A stretch of DNA of 39,576 nucleotides from Nevskia sp. (GTDB lineage: Bacteria > Pseudomonadota > Gammaproteobacteria > Nevskiales > Nevskiaceae): the NCBI GenBank assembly GCA_031291075.1, contig JARLJS010000034.1:1-39576 (forward strand), given 5' to 3'. Shown in pieces: positions 18,392 to 27,574 of this stretch; the first letter of the stretch is position 1, and each line of letters starts with the position of its first letter. Below the pieces are notes generated by a model. It was not told the origin of the DNA and did not search any database. It worked only from the letters and a program-made list of their open reading frames with translations. The position numbers and the translations under genes are program-made.

Positions 18392-18397
18392 CGTTCC

Positions 18398-18425
18398 ACT
18401 ATACACGCCGCATACACTGGGGCAA
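18398..18425 (-). promoter_or_regulatory. Promoter of the nitrilase gene with extended -10 and no leader
   Basis: On the minus strand: TTGCCC (18420-18425), 16 bases ending in TG, TATAGT (18398-18403). Only GGAACG separates the -10 from the ATG, so transcription should begin at or one base before the start codon. Confidence 0.5.
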
Positions 18426-18431
18426 CGAGCC

Positions 18432-18461
18432 TTACGGCAAGGCAATCGCTCACCTTAGAAT
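18432..18461 (+). promoter_or_regulatory. Possible promoter of the small membrane-protein gene
   Basis: TTACGG (18432-18437), 18 bases, TAGAAT (18456-18461; 5 of 6). The ATG follows at 18490. The -35 is weak. Confidence 0.4.
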
Positions 18462-18489
18462 CCTTCTCCCTCAGGTATCAACCGGTCAT

Positions 18490-19044
18490 ATGGAACTCCG
18501 CGCACTCTCCAACCTCCTGCTGCGGCTCGCCGGCCTGCTGATCCTGGTGCATACCGTGCTGGCGGTGCCGGGCCGGATTGTCGACCTGTATGTTGTAACC
18601 GCCTCAACGCCGCACCCGCAGCTCGAGATATGGACGGTGTCCGTGTTGTCCGCAGTGTTCCCGGCCATCGCAGGACTCGCGCTCCTTTATTTCCCCTCGG
18701 CCATCACCAATGCGGTGGTGGGCAAGTCGGAGCAACCGCCGTCCTTCTCCGTCGACCAATTGCAAGGGCTTGCGTTCAGCACCCTGGGCCTCTATTTCGT
18801 CTCGAAGGCAGCCTATGACGCGGTCTACTGGTACGCCAAGCTGCGTCTGTACGATCTGGCGGTGAAGCACCTCTCCTATGCCGACGCGCCGGCGATGCTG
18901 CCGCGGGAGTTCGCCGGGATGGTTTCGACCGGCGCGCAATTTTTCATCGGTATGTTCTTGCTGCTCGGCGGTGGGTCTCTGGCCGCGCTCATCGTCAAGC
19001 TCCGACGATACGGACGCATGGGAAGCGGAGGCGCTGCTGGCTAG
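18490..19044 (+). CDS. Hypothetical membrane protein, four predicted transmembrane segments
   Basis: 184 residues, not recognised. Hydrophobic stretches are at about 7-27, 47-70, 90-112 and 143-168, with a basic C-terminal tail (KLRRYGRMG). It sits between the nitrilase gene and yhdP, which are normally adjacent, and runs opposite to them. Its stop converges on that of yhdP with 29 bases between. It uses more A/T-ending codons (TTG, TAT, CAA, TTT) than its neighbours, consistent with later acquisition. It has its own candidate promoter. Function unknown. Confidence 0.7.
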   Translation: MELRALSNLLLRLAGLLILVHTVLAVPGRIVDLYVVTASTPHPQLEIWTVSVLSAVFPAIAGLALLYFPSAITNAVVGKSEQPPSFSVDQLQGLAFSTLGLYFVSKAAYDAVYWYAKLRLYDLAVKHLSYADAPAMLPREFAGMVSTGAQFFIGMFLLLGGGSLAALIVKLRRYGRMGSGGAAG

Positions 19045-19073
19045 AGTATCTGGACGCTCCGCCATCGCGGGAC

Positions 19074-22000
19074 TTACGGCACCTCGGACGCATCCGCCGG
19101 CGCGGGCGTCGCGGCGGCCTGGCGCTTGTCGCCCGCCTTCACCTGCGGGTTGTCCCAGCTGCCGGTGACGCGATAGCTGAACTGGCTGAGCGCACTGAAC
19201 GGCTTGTTGAACACCTCCTGCGCGATCAGGGCAATGCCGCCGGCGATGGGACCGCCCAGCAGCGTCGCGCCGACCGTCACGCCGGTGGTGACGTTGGGCT
19301 GCACGGTGATCTTCTCGTCGTAGTCGCGGGCGGCGAGGCCGATGCGGCCGGTCATCTGCATCTTCATCGATGGTGAATCGACCTTGAGGTCGCCGGTCTG
19401 GGCCTGGCCTTCGGCGAGCTTGAAGCTGCCGGTGAGCGAGTCGAACACCAGGCCCTTCGCCACCACGTCGCGGAAGTCGAAGCTGAGCAGGCGCCGCGGC
19501 AGCGCATAGAGGTTGAGCAGGCCCAGCACGCGGGTGGCGCCGGGCTCCACCGCGCGCAGGCTGCCCTTGTGCACGGCCAGCGTCACCGTGCCGTCGGCCT
19601 GGGCCAGTTCCAGCCCGGCGGGCTGGCGCGGCCAGGACAGCTTGCCGGAGAAACTGGCGTCCTTGGCGTCCATGGTGCGCGCATAGCCGAATGCCTGCAG
19701 CACTCCGCCCAGGTCGTCGCTGGTGATGTCGAAGCCGAGGTCGGCGGCGGACCCGCCGGCGCCGCGGGTCCAGCCGCCGTGGACGCTGCCCTGCAGCTTG
19801 CCGCCTTTCAGGCTGAGCTGCTGCAATGCCTGGCCATCCTCGACGCGGGCGGTGACGAAGCTGACCCGGCCGAGGTCAATGGCGCCGAGCTTGAGCGCGT
19901 CGCAGGCGAAGTCCAGCACCGGCGCCTGGGCGGGCTCGAACGGCTCTCCGTGCTCCTCCTCGCCGGGCCGCGACATCGGGGCGAGCGGCTCCAGGCTCAG
20001 CCGCTGCAGGCGCACCTCGACGCGGCCGCCGTCGGCGCGGGCGAAGTCGACCCGGCCCTGGGCATTGGCGCCTTCCAGTTGTATGCCCCAGCCGCCGGCG
20101 GTGGCAGCGACGAGCAGGTGCGGCTGCAGCAACGAGATGCCGCGATAGGCCAGTTTCTGCGGCGACAGGTCCGCGCCGCGGAAGGCGACGCCGGCGGTGC
20201 CCTGCGTGCCGGGTGCGGCGTCGATGGCGTCGATGAAGCCGATCCAGTCGCCGATCTCGAACAGCGCCGGCGCACCGCGCACGAACACACCGTCCTCCTC
20301 CGCGCGCGGCATCTCGCCCGGCCCCAGCCGGGCTTCCGCCGCGCGCAGCAGAAGCGCATCGCCGCCGTCGGCGGGCCGGGCGAAGCGCAACGCCACGCGC
20401 AGGCGTTCGCCGGCATCGACCAGGATGCGCAGGGGTTCGCCGGCAGGCCTGGCAGGACCTCCCTCGCCCACCGTCACCGTCAGCGGCAGCGGCTCGTCCG
20501 CCGGTTTCGCCAGCGGCGCGGGCAAGGTCAGCGCCACCCCGCGCAGGTCGGTTTTCACCGTCAGCTGGCCGCTGTGCGGACCGGCGAACGGCATGCGGCC
20601 CGCGATATGGGCGGTGCCGCTGAAGCGGCTGCGCAGCCAGTCCGGCGTGAAGGCGGCGAGCACACCGTCGGCCGGCTCGGCCGGGGCATCGAGCTGCGCC
20701 TCCAGCACGCCGTCCGGACTTTCCGGCTCGCCGACAATGGTGCCGCTGAGCGCGCTGCCGTAGACCTGGCCGCCGAGGTTTTCGCTGCGCACGCCGTGGT
20801 CGTCGAAGGCGACGTCGCCGTGGAGATCGGTGATCGGACGCGCCACCCCGCGCACCTGCACGCTGCCGCCGTCCAGGTGCACGGCGCCGCGCGCGGACAC
20901 CGGTGGATCGTCCTGGTTGAGCAGGATGTCGAGGTGCACATCGGCGGCGACCGGGCCGGCCGCCTCGGTGTCGGTGAGCAGGCCGCCGAGCTTGCGCGCG
21001 ATCGGGCTGCCGCGCAGCGCGGTGTAGTAGCTGGCCGCTTCGCCGTGGGTGGAGGCGTCGACCGTCAGCTTGGCGTCGCGGAAATCGGGGATGCGCGCCT
21101 CGACACGGTCGACGACATTGCCGCCGATCTGCCCGGCGTTGGCGCTGATCTGCAAGCCGTGGCCGCGAAACTGCAGCTGTGCCTGCAGCTTCTCGACTGC
21201 CGGCCAGCCGGGCGCGTAGGCCAAAGTGCCGTCGGCCACGTCGAGGTCCAGCAGCCACTGGCCATCGGGGTGTTCCACGAAGGGGTAGTCGTCCAGCGGG
21301 CCGTCGATCTGCAACTGGCCCTGGTCGATGCGCCCGCCCTGCAATGCCCGCTGCAGCCAGTCGCGCGTACCCGGTCCCCAGGTCTTGGGCAGGTAGGGTT
21401 TGAGGGCGAGGATGTCCGCCACCTTGAACGATGTGGCCAGCTTGAGACGCAGCGAGGCGCCGGGATCTTGCGGCAGCAGCAGCCCGAGCTGGCTGTGGCC
21501 GCTTGCGCCCGGCACCTGCCAGCCGAACTCCGGCGCATCGACCTGCCAGCCGGCGGCGCCGCGCTTCCAGGCGAATTCCGCGTTCTGCAACGACAGTGGC
21601 AGCGCCTGCTCGAACGCCTGCGGCAGCTGCGCCTGCAGCGCCGCCTGCGGCACCGACACGCGGCCGCCGTCCTGGTCGGCGTGCAGCGTCGCGTCGAGCC
21701 CGCTGAATCCAGGCTGCCCGGCGGCCCCGGCCAGCCCCGCGCCGGCCAGCCGCGCCTGCAGCTCCTAGCGCGGCGCGGCGCCGTACGCGGCCAGCTCGTA
21801 TTGCACCAGCAGCTCGTGCACGTCGCCGCGCAGATCGGCCAGCCGGCCGGCGCTCGCCGGCAGATCCTTCCACAGCGCCGCCCAGGGCGCGAGATCGTCG
21901 AGTCGCAAGCCGTCGGCGCCGGCGTCGAGCACGATTCCCGTCGACGTCACGGCGTAGTGGAGGTTGCCCCGGGCCGGAGCCCATGCGCCACGCGCGCCGG

Positions 22001-22949
22001 TCATCTCGAGGCGGCGCACCTCGCTGCGCCAGGCGTTCTGCTCCGGCCACGCGGCGGCTTCCAGGCGGACCCGGGTCACCCGTGTCAGCACCTCGTTGCC
22101 GCGCAGTGCCGCCACCGCCGCCGCGGCCGCCTGGGCGTCGACTTCCGCGATACGGCCGCCTTCGACCCGGCCGGAGAGGTTCAGGCGTGCACCATCCAGC
22201 GCCAGTCGCACCCCCGGCCCCAGTGTGCCGGCCAGCCAGGGCCAGCCGTGGACACCGTCCACCTGCAGGCTCCACTGGCCCTGCCAGCCGTCCGGGTGCG
22301 CGGCATCGCCGGTGAAGCTGGCATTGGCGGCGGCCGCCACGGCGAGTTCGGCCGGGGGTTGCAGCTTGGCCGCGAGCGTGTAGCGCGCGCCGGCATGGCT
22401 CACCGAGGCATCCGCCACACCCACGCGCAAGGGTTCGCGGCTCAGCTGCGGATCGTGCACCAGCAGCTCGCAGTTGCGCAGGCGCAGGCGGTCGAGCCCG
22501 GATACGTGCTGCAGGGCGGCGCCGTCGCCGCCGCCACCACCGCCACCGAAGCCGCGGAGGGTCCAGTGCCCCAGCGCATCGACGTCGGCCTGCAGCTGCA
22601 ACCCGACCGCCTCGACCGAGCGCGGCATCCAGTCGGCGGTGAGCAGGCGGCTGAGCCCGAAGCCCAGGCGCAGGCGCGAGAGCCGGGCCAGCGGCTTGCC
22701 CTGCTCGTCGAGCACGGCCACGTCGAGCAGGTCCAGGTTCGGCCGCAAGCGGTGCCAGGTCAGCGCCATCGAACCGATGCGCACCGGATGTCCCACCGCC
22801 TGCGTCAAGCGGTCCTGCAGCCGCTCGCGGTAGCCGGGCATGGCGTCCACCACCAGCTGGAACGTCATGCTCACGGTGGCGGCGAGCACCACCAGCACGG
22901 TGGCGACGGTCAGCCCCCAGGTCCACCAGCGCCGGCGCTTGCGCTCCAT
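19074..22949 (-). pseudogene. yhdP: YhdP family (AsmA-like/DUF3971) envelope protein gene interrupted by an in-frame TAG
   Basis: The reading frame from ATG 22949 to the stop at 19074 would encode about 1,291 residues, the normal size of YhdP, an inner-membrane-anchored periplasmic protein that helps move phospholipids to the outer membrane with TamB and YdbH. The N-terminus has a basic MERKRRRWW and a single membrane segment (about 11-32). The C-terminal domain contains LLNLYALPRRLLSFDFRDV. A single TAG at 21765-21767 breaks it after residue 394. Frame and family resemblance continue directly beyond the stop (ELQARLAG...QPGFSGLDATLHADQDGG). The downstream part (19074-21659) could only be made by reinitiation, without a membrane anchor. 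The likeliest origin is CAG to TAG. Either the gene is inactive, the stop is read through, or the base is a sequencing error. Confidence 0.85.
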
Positions 22950-23025
22950 CAGGCGCAGCCCTGCGGGCGGCGCCTGCCTGCGCTAGGGAACCCGGGGCTG
23001 CCGCAACGGCCGCGCGCGGTGCGCG

Positions 23026-24483
23026 TCATACCGGAACCACGTCGAACAGTTCCTGCTGGTAATGCACCTCGGGCTGCAGCTTGATCGGCCGTTTCAGGCT
23101 CGCCTCCAGCTCGGCCAGGCCATCCGACTGCTCCTCCTGCAGGCGCGCGATGACGTTGGGCGCCGCCAGCACCAGGAACGATTTCGGATCGTACAGCCGC
23201 GCCGCGCGCTGCACTTCGCGGGCGATCTCGTGGCACACCGTCTCCACCGTCTTGACGCAGCCCTTGCCGCCGCAGGCGGGGCAGGGCTCGCACAGGATGT
23301 GGCCGAGGCTCTCGCGCGTGCGCTTGCGCGTCATCTGCACCAGGCCCAGCTCGGAGAAGGAGTAGACCCGCGTGCGCGCCGGATCGCGCGCCACCTCCTT
23401 CTCCAGGGTGCGCAGCACCTGGGCGCGGTGCTCCTCGCCCTTCATGTCGATGAAATCGATGATGATGATGCCCCCCAGGTTGCGCAGCCGCAGCTGGCGC
23501 GCGATCGCCGTGGCGGCTTCCAGGTTGGTCTTGACGATCGTTTCCTCGAGGTTGCGGTGACCGGTGAAGGCGCCGGTGTTGACGTCGATGGTGGTCATGG
23601 CTTCGGTCTGGTCGATCACCAGGTGGCCGCCGGACTTGAGTTCGACCTTGCGCTCCAGGGCGCGGTTCAACTCGTCCTCCACGCCGTAAAGGTCGAAGAT
23701 CGGCGCCTGGCCCGTATAGGGCTCGATCTTCGCCGCCGCCTCCGGCACGAACACCCGTGCGAACTGCTGCACGCGGCGCGCCTCCTCGGCGCTGTCGATA
23801 CGGATGCGTTCCACCGCGGTGCCGAGCAGGTCGCGCAGGATGCGCATGGACAGCGGCAGGTCGCCGTGCACCATCTGTCCCGGCTGCGCCTGCTGCACCT
23901 GCTGACTCACACCGCCCCACAGGCGCGTCAGGAACAGCAGGTCCTGGCGCAGTGCCTCGGCGTCGGCGCCCTCGGCGGCGGTGCGCGCGATCACGCCCCA
24001 CTGCGGCGCCAGCTCCGGCACCAGGCTCTCCAGCACGGTCTTGAGCCGGGCGCGCTCGGCCTCGTCCTCGATCTTGGCCGACACCCCGACATGCTTCTCG
24101 AACGGCATCAGCACCAGGTAGCGCGACGGCACCGACAGCAGCGTGGTGAGGCGCGCCCCCTTGCTGCCGAGCGGATCCTTGAGGATCTGCACCAGCACTT
24201 CCTGGCCGTCGTTGAGCAGCCGTTCCACCGGCGGCAGCGGCGCGCTGTAGGTTTCGGCGTTGAGCATGTCGGCCACGTGCAGGAACGCGGTCCGCGCCAG
24301 GCCGATGTCGACGAAGGCGGCCTGCATGCCCGGCAGCACCCGCTTCACCACGCCCTTGTAGATGTTGCCGACCAGGCCGTGGCGGGCGGCGCGCTGCACG
24401 TAGATCTCCTGCGCCGCACCGCCCTCGACCAGCGCGACGCGGGTCTCCTGCTGGCCGATGTTGACCAGGATCTCGGTGCTCAC
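23026..24483 (-). CDS. rng: Ribonuclease G
   Basis: A 485-residue RNase E/G endoribonuclease that matures 16S rRNA 5' ends and degrades mRNA. The S1-type domain is near residues 37-100 (GLVGNIYKGVVKRVLPGMQ). Catalytic Asp motifs are DVNTGAFTG and IDFIDMKGEEHR. The zinc-link CEPCPACGGKG is at the C-terminal side. The GTG start at 24481-24483 overlaps the maf stop as GTGA and gives the E. coli-like length (489); an upstream open frame is a maf shadow. The spacer of 76 bases to yhdP shows no gene. Confidence 0.95.
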   Translation of the reverse strand: MSTEILVNIGQQETRVALVEGGAAQEIYVQRAARHGLVGNIYKGVVKRVLPGMQAAFVDIGLARTAFLHVADMLNAETYSAPLPPVERLLNDGQEVLVQILKDPLGSKGARLTTLLSVPSRYLVLMPFEKHVGVSAKIEDEAERARLKTVLESLVPELAPQWGVIARTAAEGADAEALRQDLLFLTRLWGGVSQQVQQAQPGQMVHGDLPLSMRILRDLLGTAVERIRIDSAEEARRVQQFARVFVPEAAAKIEPYTGQAPIFDLYGVEDELNRALERKVELKSGGHLVIDQTEAMTTIDVNTGAFTGHRNLEETIVKTNLEAATAIARQLRLRNLGGIIIIDFIDMKGEEHRAQVLRTLEKEVARDPARTRVYSFSELGLVQMTRKRTRESLGHILCEPCPACGGKGCVKTVETVCHEIAREVQRAARLYDPKSFLVLAAPNVIARLQEEQSDGLAELEASLKRPIKLQPEVHYQQELFDVVPV

Positions 24484-25055
24484 GCGAGCTCGACCCCGCA
24501 GCGCTGCAGCAACTCGCAGGTTTCGTACAGCGGCAGGCCGACAACCCCGCTGTAGCTGCCCTCGATCCGCTTCACCCAGCGGGCGGCGTAACCCTGGATG
24601 GCATAGGCGCCGGCCTTGTCGGCCGGCTCGCCGGAGGCCCAGTAGGCCTCGGCCGCCGCGCTGCCGATGGTGCCGAAGCTGACGCGGGTGACGGTCAGCA
24701 CGGTTTCCACCCGCCCGCCGGCGACGACCGCCACGGCGCTGCATACCTCGTGGGTGCGCCCGGACAGCCGCGCCAGCATCGCCAGGGCGTCGTCACGATG
24801 GCGCGGCTTGCCCAGGATCTCGCCGTCGATGGCAACGTCGGTATCCGCTCCCAGCACCGGCAGGGACAAGGGCGCCAGCCGGGCGGCGGCGTGCGCCTTG
24901 GCCAGCGCGGTGGCCAGGGCATAGTCGGCCGGCGGCTGGCCCGGCAGCGGCTGCTCCTCCACGTCTGCCGGCAGGGTCTCGAAGCGCAGGCCGAGCTGCC
25001 GCAGGAATTCGGCGCGGCGCGGCGAGCGCGAGGCAAGGTAGAGCTGTGCGGACAT
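24480..25055 (-). CDS. maf: Maf-family nucleoside triphosphate pyrophosphatase (YhdE type)
   Basis: A 191-residue house-cleaning pyrophosphatase that hydrolyses dTTP/UTP and modified pyrimidine nucleotides. Motifs: LASRSPRRAEFLRQLG, GADTDVAIDGEILGKP and the C-terminal YAIQGYAARWVKRIEGSYS. Its location directly before rng matches E. coli yhdE. The ATG at 25055 lies inside one arm of a perfect inverted repeat (25053-25078). Confidence 0.93.
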   Translation of the reverse strand: MSAQLYLASRSPRRAEFLRQLGLRFETLPADVEEQPLPGQPPADYALATALAKAHAAARLAPLSLPVLGADTDVAIDGEILGKPRHRDDALAMLARLSGRTHEVCSAVAVVAGGRVETVLTVTRVSFGTIGSAAAEAYWASGEPADKAGAYAIQGYAARWVKRIEGSYSGVVGLPLYETCELLQRCGVELA

Positions 25056-25078
25056 GTTCGATGGTCGTTACGAACATG
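25053..25078. repeat. Inverted repeat covering the maf start codon
   Basis: CATGTTCG (25053-25060), a 10-base loop, and CGAACATG (25071-25078): perfect 8-base arms. In the maf transcript the ATG would sit in the 3' arm of a stem, which could limit ribosome access; as DNA it is a 26-base dyad suited to a dimeric repressor. The arm order (GTTCG then CGAAC) is the reverse of the Gram-positive LexA box. Confidence 0.45.
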
Positions 25079-25128
25079 CATTGTCCGCGATTCGCCGGTG
25101 CGCGGAAATGGGCCCGTCCCGTTCAAGT

Positions 25129-25238
25129 CCCTCTCCCTTTGGGCGGGCAGGGTTGAGGGCCGGCCGATGGGACGGGATGCGGGGCTCATGCCGCGCCCTC
25201 ACCCGCGCCTGCGGCGCGGCCTCTCCCAAAGGGAGAGG
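25129..25238. repeat. MITE-like palindromic repeat between maf and the DUF4124 gene
   Basis: CCTCTCCCTTTGGG (25130-25143) is repeated in inverted form as CCCAAAGGGAGAGG (25225-25238). The right end also forms its own tight hairpin, CCTCTCCC-AAA-GGGAGAGG (25220-25238). It fills most of the 199-base gap between maf and the DUF4124 gene and shares the GGGAGAGG core with the ggt repeat. The hairpin could also act as a weak terminator or mRNA stabiliser for the upstream pyrE/DUF4124 message. Confidence 0.7.
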
Positions 25239-25254
25239 CAAGGTCGGTCGGCGG

Positions 25255-25935
25255 TCAGTGGGGCGCTGCCGCCGGCACCTGGGCGGTATGCGCAGCCGGT
25301 GCCGCTTCGCCTTTCAATCGCAGGTAGCGCTGCAGGTCGCGCTCGAACTGGCTGGCCATGCCCTCGCGCTCCTGCTTGATCTGCGCCACCGCGCGGATAT
25401 TCTCGGCCTGCGAGCTTTCGTAGCTGCGGATCTGCGCCAGCAGCACGGGATCCGGCTCCTTGCCGTCGGACCGCTCCGACTCGGCGCGGTCCTGCAGGTC
25501 CTTGAGGGTGACGTCGCCGTCCTGCACGGCCTTTTCGGCCAGGGCCAGGCGGGTGTCCAGCGCCTGCAGGCGGCTGTCGCGCACGGCCTTGAGATCGTCG
25601 GCGTTGCGGTAGGTCTCCAGCATGAAGGCGTCGTTCTCGCGCTGCTGCTCCTGGGCTTGCGCTTCGCGCGTCTGGCGCTCCCGCTCGGTGCGCTGCTCCG
25701 GGGTTTCCTCCGCCTTGTAGCTCTTGATCAGCACTCCGCGCGGGTCATAGAGATCGCGCTGCTTCCTGGCGAACTCGGGCGGCACGTGGTCGCCACAGCT
25801 GCGGACGCCGCGGTCGTCGTTCCAGCAGACGATGCCCTGGCTATCGGCACGGACGGGCGCGCAAACGAAGAGGGCGGCAGCTGCTCCCCCCAGCAGTACC
25901 GCCGCCCCGTTCGCCACCTGCCAACACGCCCTCAA
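25255..25935 (-). CDS. DUF4124-domain exported protein with coiled coil
   Basis: 226 residues. A signal peptide (about 1-30, ending VRA) precedes a short DUF4124-like region (GIVCWNDDRGVRSCGDHVPPE), then long charged helices (about 70-130 and 160-205) that should form a coiled coil, and an Ala/Pro-rich tail. The function of the family is unknown. The start is a TTG at 25933-25935 with GGAGG about 9 bases upstream; a GTG six codons later is possible but has no such site. It follows pyrE by 27 bases and is likely in the same transcript. Confidence 0.75.
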   Translation of the reverse strand: MRACWQVANGAAVLLGGAAAALFVCAPVRADSQGIVCWNDDRGVRSCGDHVPPEFARKQRDLYDPRGVLIKSYKAEETPEQRTERERQTREAQAQEQQRENDAFMLETYRNADDLKAVRDSRLQALDTRLALAEKAVQDGDVTLKDLQDRAESERSDGKEPDPVLLAQIRSYESSQAENIRAVAQIKQEREGMASQFERDLQRYLRLKGEAAPAAHTAQVPAAAPH

Positions 25936-25962
25936 GTGACGCCCACCTCCCCCCCAAATCCC

Positions 25963-26610
25963 TTATGAGGACACGCCGTAGCGCGCCTGATAGTCCTTGA
26001 TCGCGGCTATGATTCCCGCGTCGCCGCCGCTTTGATGCAGGTATTCGAGCAAATCTTGTACCGTGACCAGGGACATAATAGAAAGTCCAATGTTTTCAGA
26101 CAGTTCAATAGATGCCGAGCGTCCGCCCGCGCCGATTTCCTGACGATCCAGGGCAGTTATTGCCGCAACTGGTAAGGCGCCCGCACCGGTCAGCAGGGTG
26201 TGCGACTCGCGCAGGGCGGTGCCGGCGGTGAGCACGTCGTCGACGATCAGCACCCGCCGGCCGGCGACATCGGCGCCCACCAGCACGCCGCCCTCGCCGT
26301 GGTCCTTGGCCTCCTTGCGGTTGTAGGCGAAGGGCAGGTCGCGGCCGCGTTCGGCCAGCGCGCAGGCGAGCGCAGCCGCCAGCGGGATGCCCTTGTAGGC
26401 CGGGCCGAACAACAGGTCGAACCGCAGCCCCGACTCCAGGATCGCCTCGGCATAGGCGTGCGCGAGCTGGCGCAGCGCGCCGCCGCTGGCAATGCGCCCG
26501 AGGTTGAAAAAATAGGGACTGACGCGTCCCGATTTGAGGGTGAACGAGCCGAACCGCAGCACCTGGTGCTCGATGGCGAGCTTGAGGAATGCGCTCTTGT
26601 AGTTCTGCAC
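25963..26610 (-). CDS. pyrE: Orotate phosphoribosyltransferase
   Basis: A 215-residue enzyme making OMP from orotate and PRPP in pyrimidine synthesis. The PRPP-binding motif RVLIVDDVLTAGTALRES is clear, as are LKSGRVSPYFFNLG, FDLLFGPAYKGIPLA and NRKEAKDHGEGG. I chose the GTG at 26608-26610 (reading MQNYKSAFLKLAIEHQVL), which aligns with the family N-terminus; an ATG at 26631 would add seven residues and lacks a ribosome site. The frame open to 26847 is not family-like. It is divergent from a Crc/ExoIII-type gene, as pyrE is from crc in Pseudomonas. Confidence 0.94.
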   Translation of the reverse strand: MQNYKSAFLKLAIEHQVLRFGSFTLKSGRVSPYFFNLGRIASGGALRQLAHAYAEAILESGLRFDLLFGPAYKGIPLAAALACALAERGRDLPFAYNRKEAKDHGEGGVLVGADVAGRRVLIVDDVLTAGTALRESHTLLTGAGALPVAAITALDRQEIGAGGRSASIELSENIGLSIMSLVTVQDLLEYLHQSGGDAGIIAAIKDYQARYGVSS

Positions 26611-26797
26611 TGGAAGTCCCGGTCGATCCATTAATGTAAGCGCAAGACGTCCGAATAGATACTGCGCGCCCTGGCGCTGCGGCATCCCCTCCCGTTCAGG
26701 GGACAAGGCGGCCGCAACGGAAAGAACCGGGCGGACCAGGACACCGCCCCCGCGCCCGGCTGTACGATAGGGCGCCCGCCCAACCACGAACCGCAAC

Positions 26798-27574
26798 GTG
26801 CGTATCATCTCCCTCAACGCCAACGGCATCCGCTCCGCCGCCCGCAAGGGACTGTTCGAATGGCTGCCGCATCAGAAGGCGGACTTCCTGTGCCTGCAGG
26901 AGATCAAGGCCCAGCTCAGCGACCTGGAGGGCGACGACACCTTCTCGCCCAAGGGCTGGCACGCCCACTTCAACCACGCCGAGAAGAAGGGCTACGCCGG
27001 CGTGGCGGTGTTCGCCAGGCGCGAGCCGGACGCGGTGCTGGAAAAGCTCGGCAACCGGGAGTTCGACGACGAGGGCCGCTACCTGGAGCTGCGCTACGGC
27101 AGGCTGTCGGTGGTGTCGCTGTACCTGCCGTCCGGCTCGGCCGGACCGGAGCGGCAGGCGTCGAAGGACCGCTTCCTGGAGTTCTTCCTGCCGCTGCTGC
27201 GCGAGTGGCTGGCCAGCGGCCGCGACTACGTGATCTGCGGCGACTGGAACATCGCCCACCGCAATATCGACCTCAAGAACTGGCGCAGCAACCAGAAGAA
27301 CTCCGGCTTCCTGCCGCACGAGCGCGCCTGGCTAGACCGCGTGTTCGGCGAGCTGGGCTGGGTGGACGGCTACCGCGCGCTGCACCCGGACGCCGAGGGC
27401 GAGGCCTACACCTGGTGGAGCAACCGCGGCAACGCCTACGCCAACAACGTCGGCTGGCGTATCGACTACCAGGTGGTGACGCCCCGGCTGCGCGAGCGGA
27501 TCACGGCTGCCAAGGTGTACAAGGAACAGCGCTTCTCGGATCACGCACCGCTGACGCTGGACTACGAGCTTTGA
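26798..27574 (+). CDS. ExoIII-family protein, Crc-like but with catalytic residues retained
   Basis: A 258-residue member of the ExoIII/AP endonuclease family. Opening MRIISLNANGIRSAARKGLF and the block NIDLKNWRSNQKNSGFLPHERAWLD resemble Pseudomonas Crc, and its place next to pyrE is that of crc. Unlike Crc, it keeps Asn7, Glu35 (CLQEIK), GDWNIAH and the C-terminal SDHAP His, so nuclease activity is plausible. The start is a GTG at 26798 with a poor ribosome site. The 187-base spacer to pyrE must hold divergent promoters that I could not place with confidence. The stop overlaps the next gene's TTG start. Confidence 0.88.
   Translation: MRIISLNANGIRSAARKGLFEWLPHQKADFLCLQEIKAQLSDLEGDDTFSPKGWHAHFNHAEKKGYAGVAVFARREPDAVLEKLGNREFDDEGRYLELRYGRLSVVSLYLPSGSAGPERQASKDRFLEFFLPLLREWLASGRDYVICGDWNIAHRNIDLKNWRSNQKNSGFLPHERAWLDRVFGELGWVDGYRALHPDAEGEAYTWWSNRGNAYANNVGWRIDYQVVTPRLRERITAAKVYKEQRFSDHAPLTLDYEL

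Noticed and set aside
21765-21767. Recoding of TAG as a sense codon genome-wide
   Set aside because: TAG serves as the natural stop of the FecR-domain gene and the HD-domain gene in the same window.
19569-23084. 1,171-codon plus-strand open frame opposite yhdP
   Set aside because: Composition is typical of an antisense shadow; the yhdP frame on the minus strand has family motifs on both sides of its stop.
25053-25078. LexA box at the maf start
   Set aside because: Half-site order and spacing fit neither the gammaproteobacterial CTGT-N8-ACAG nor the Gram-positive CGAAC-N4-GTTCG form.
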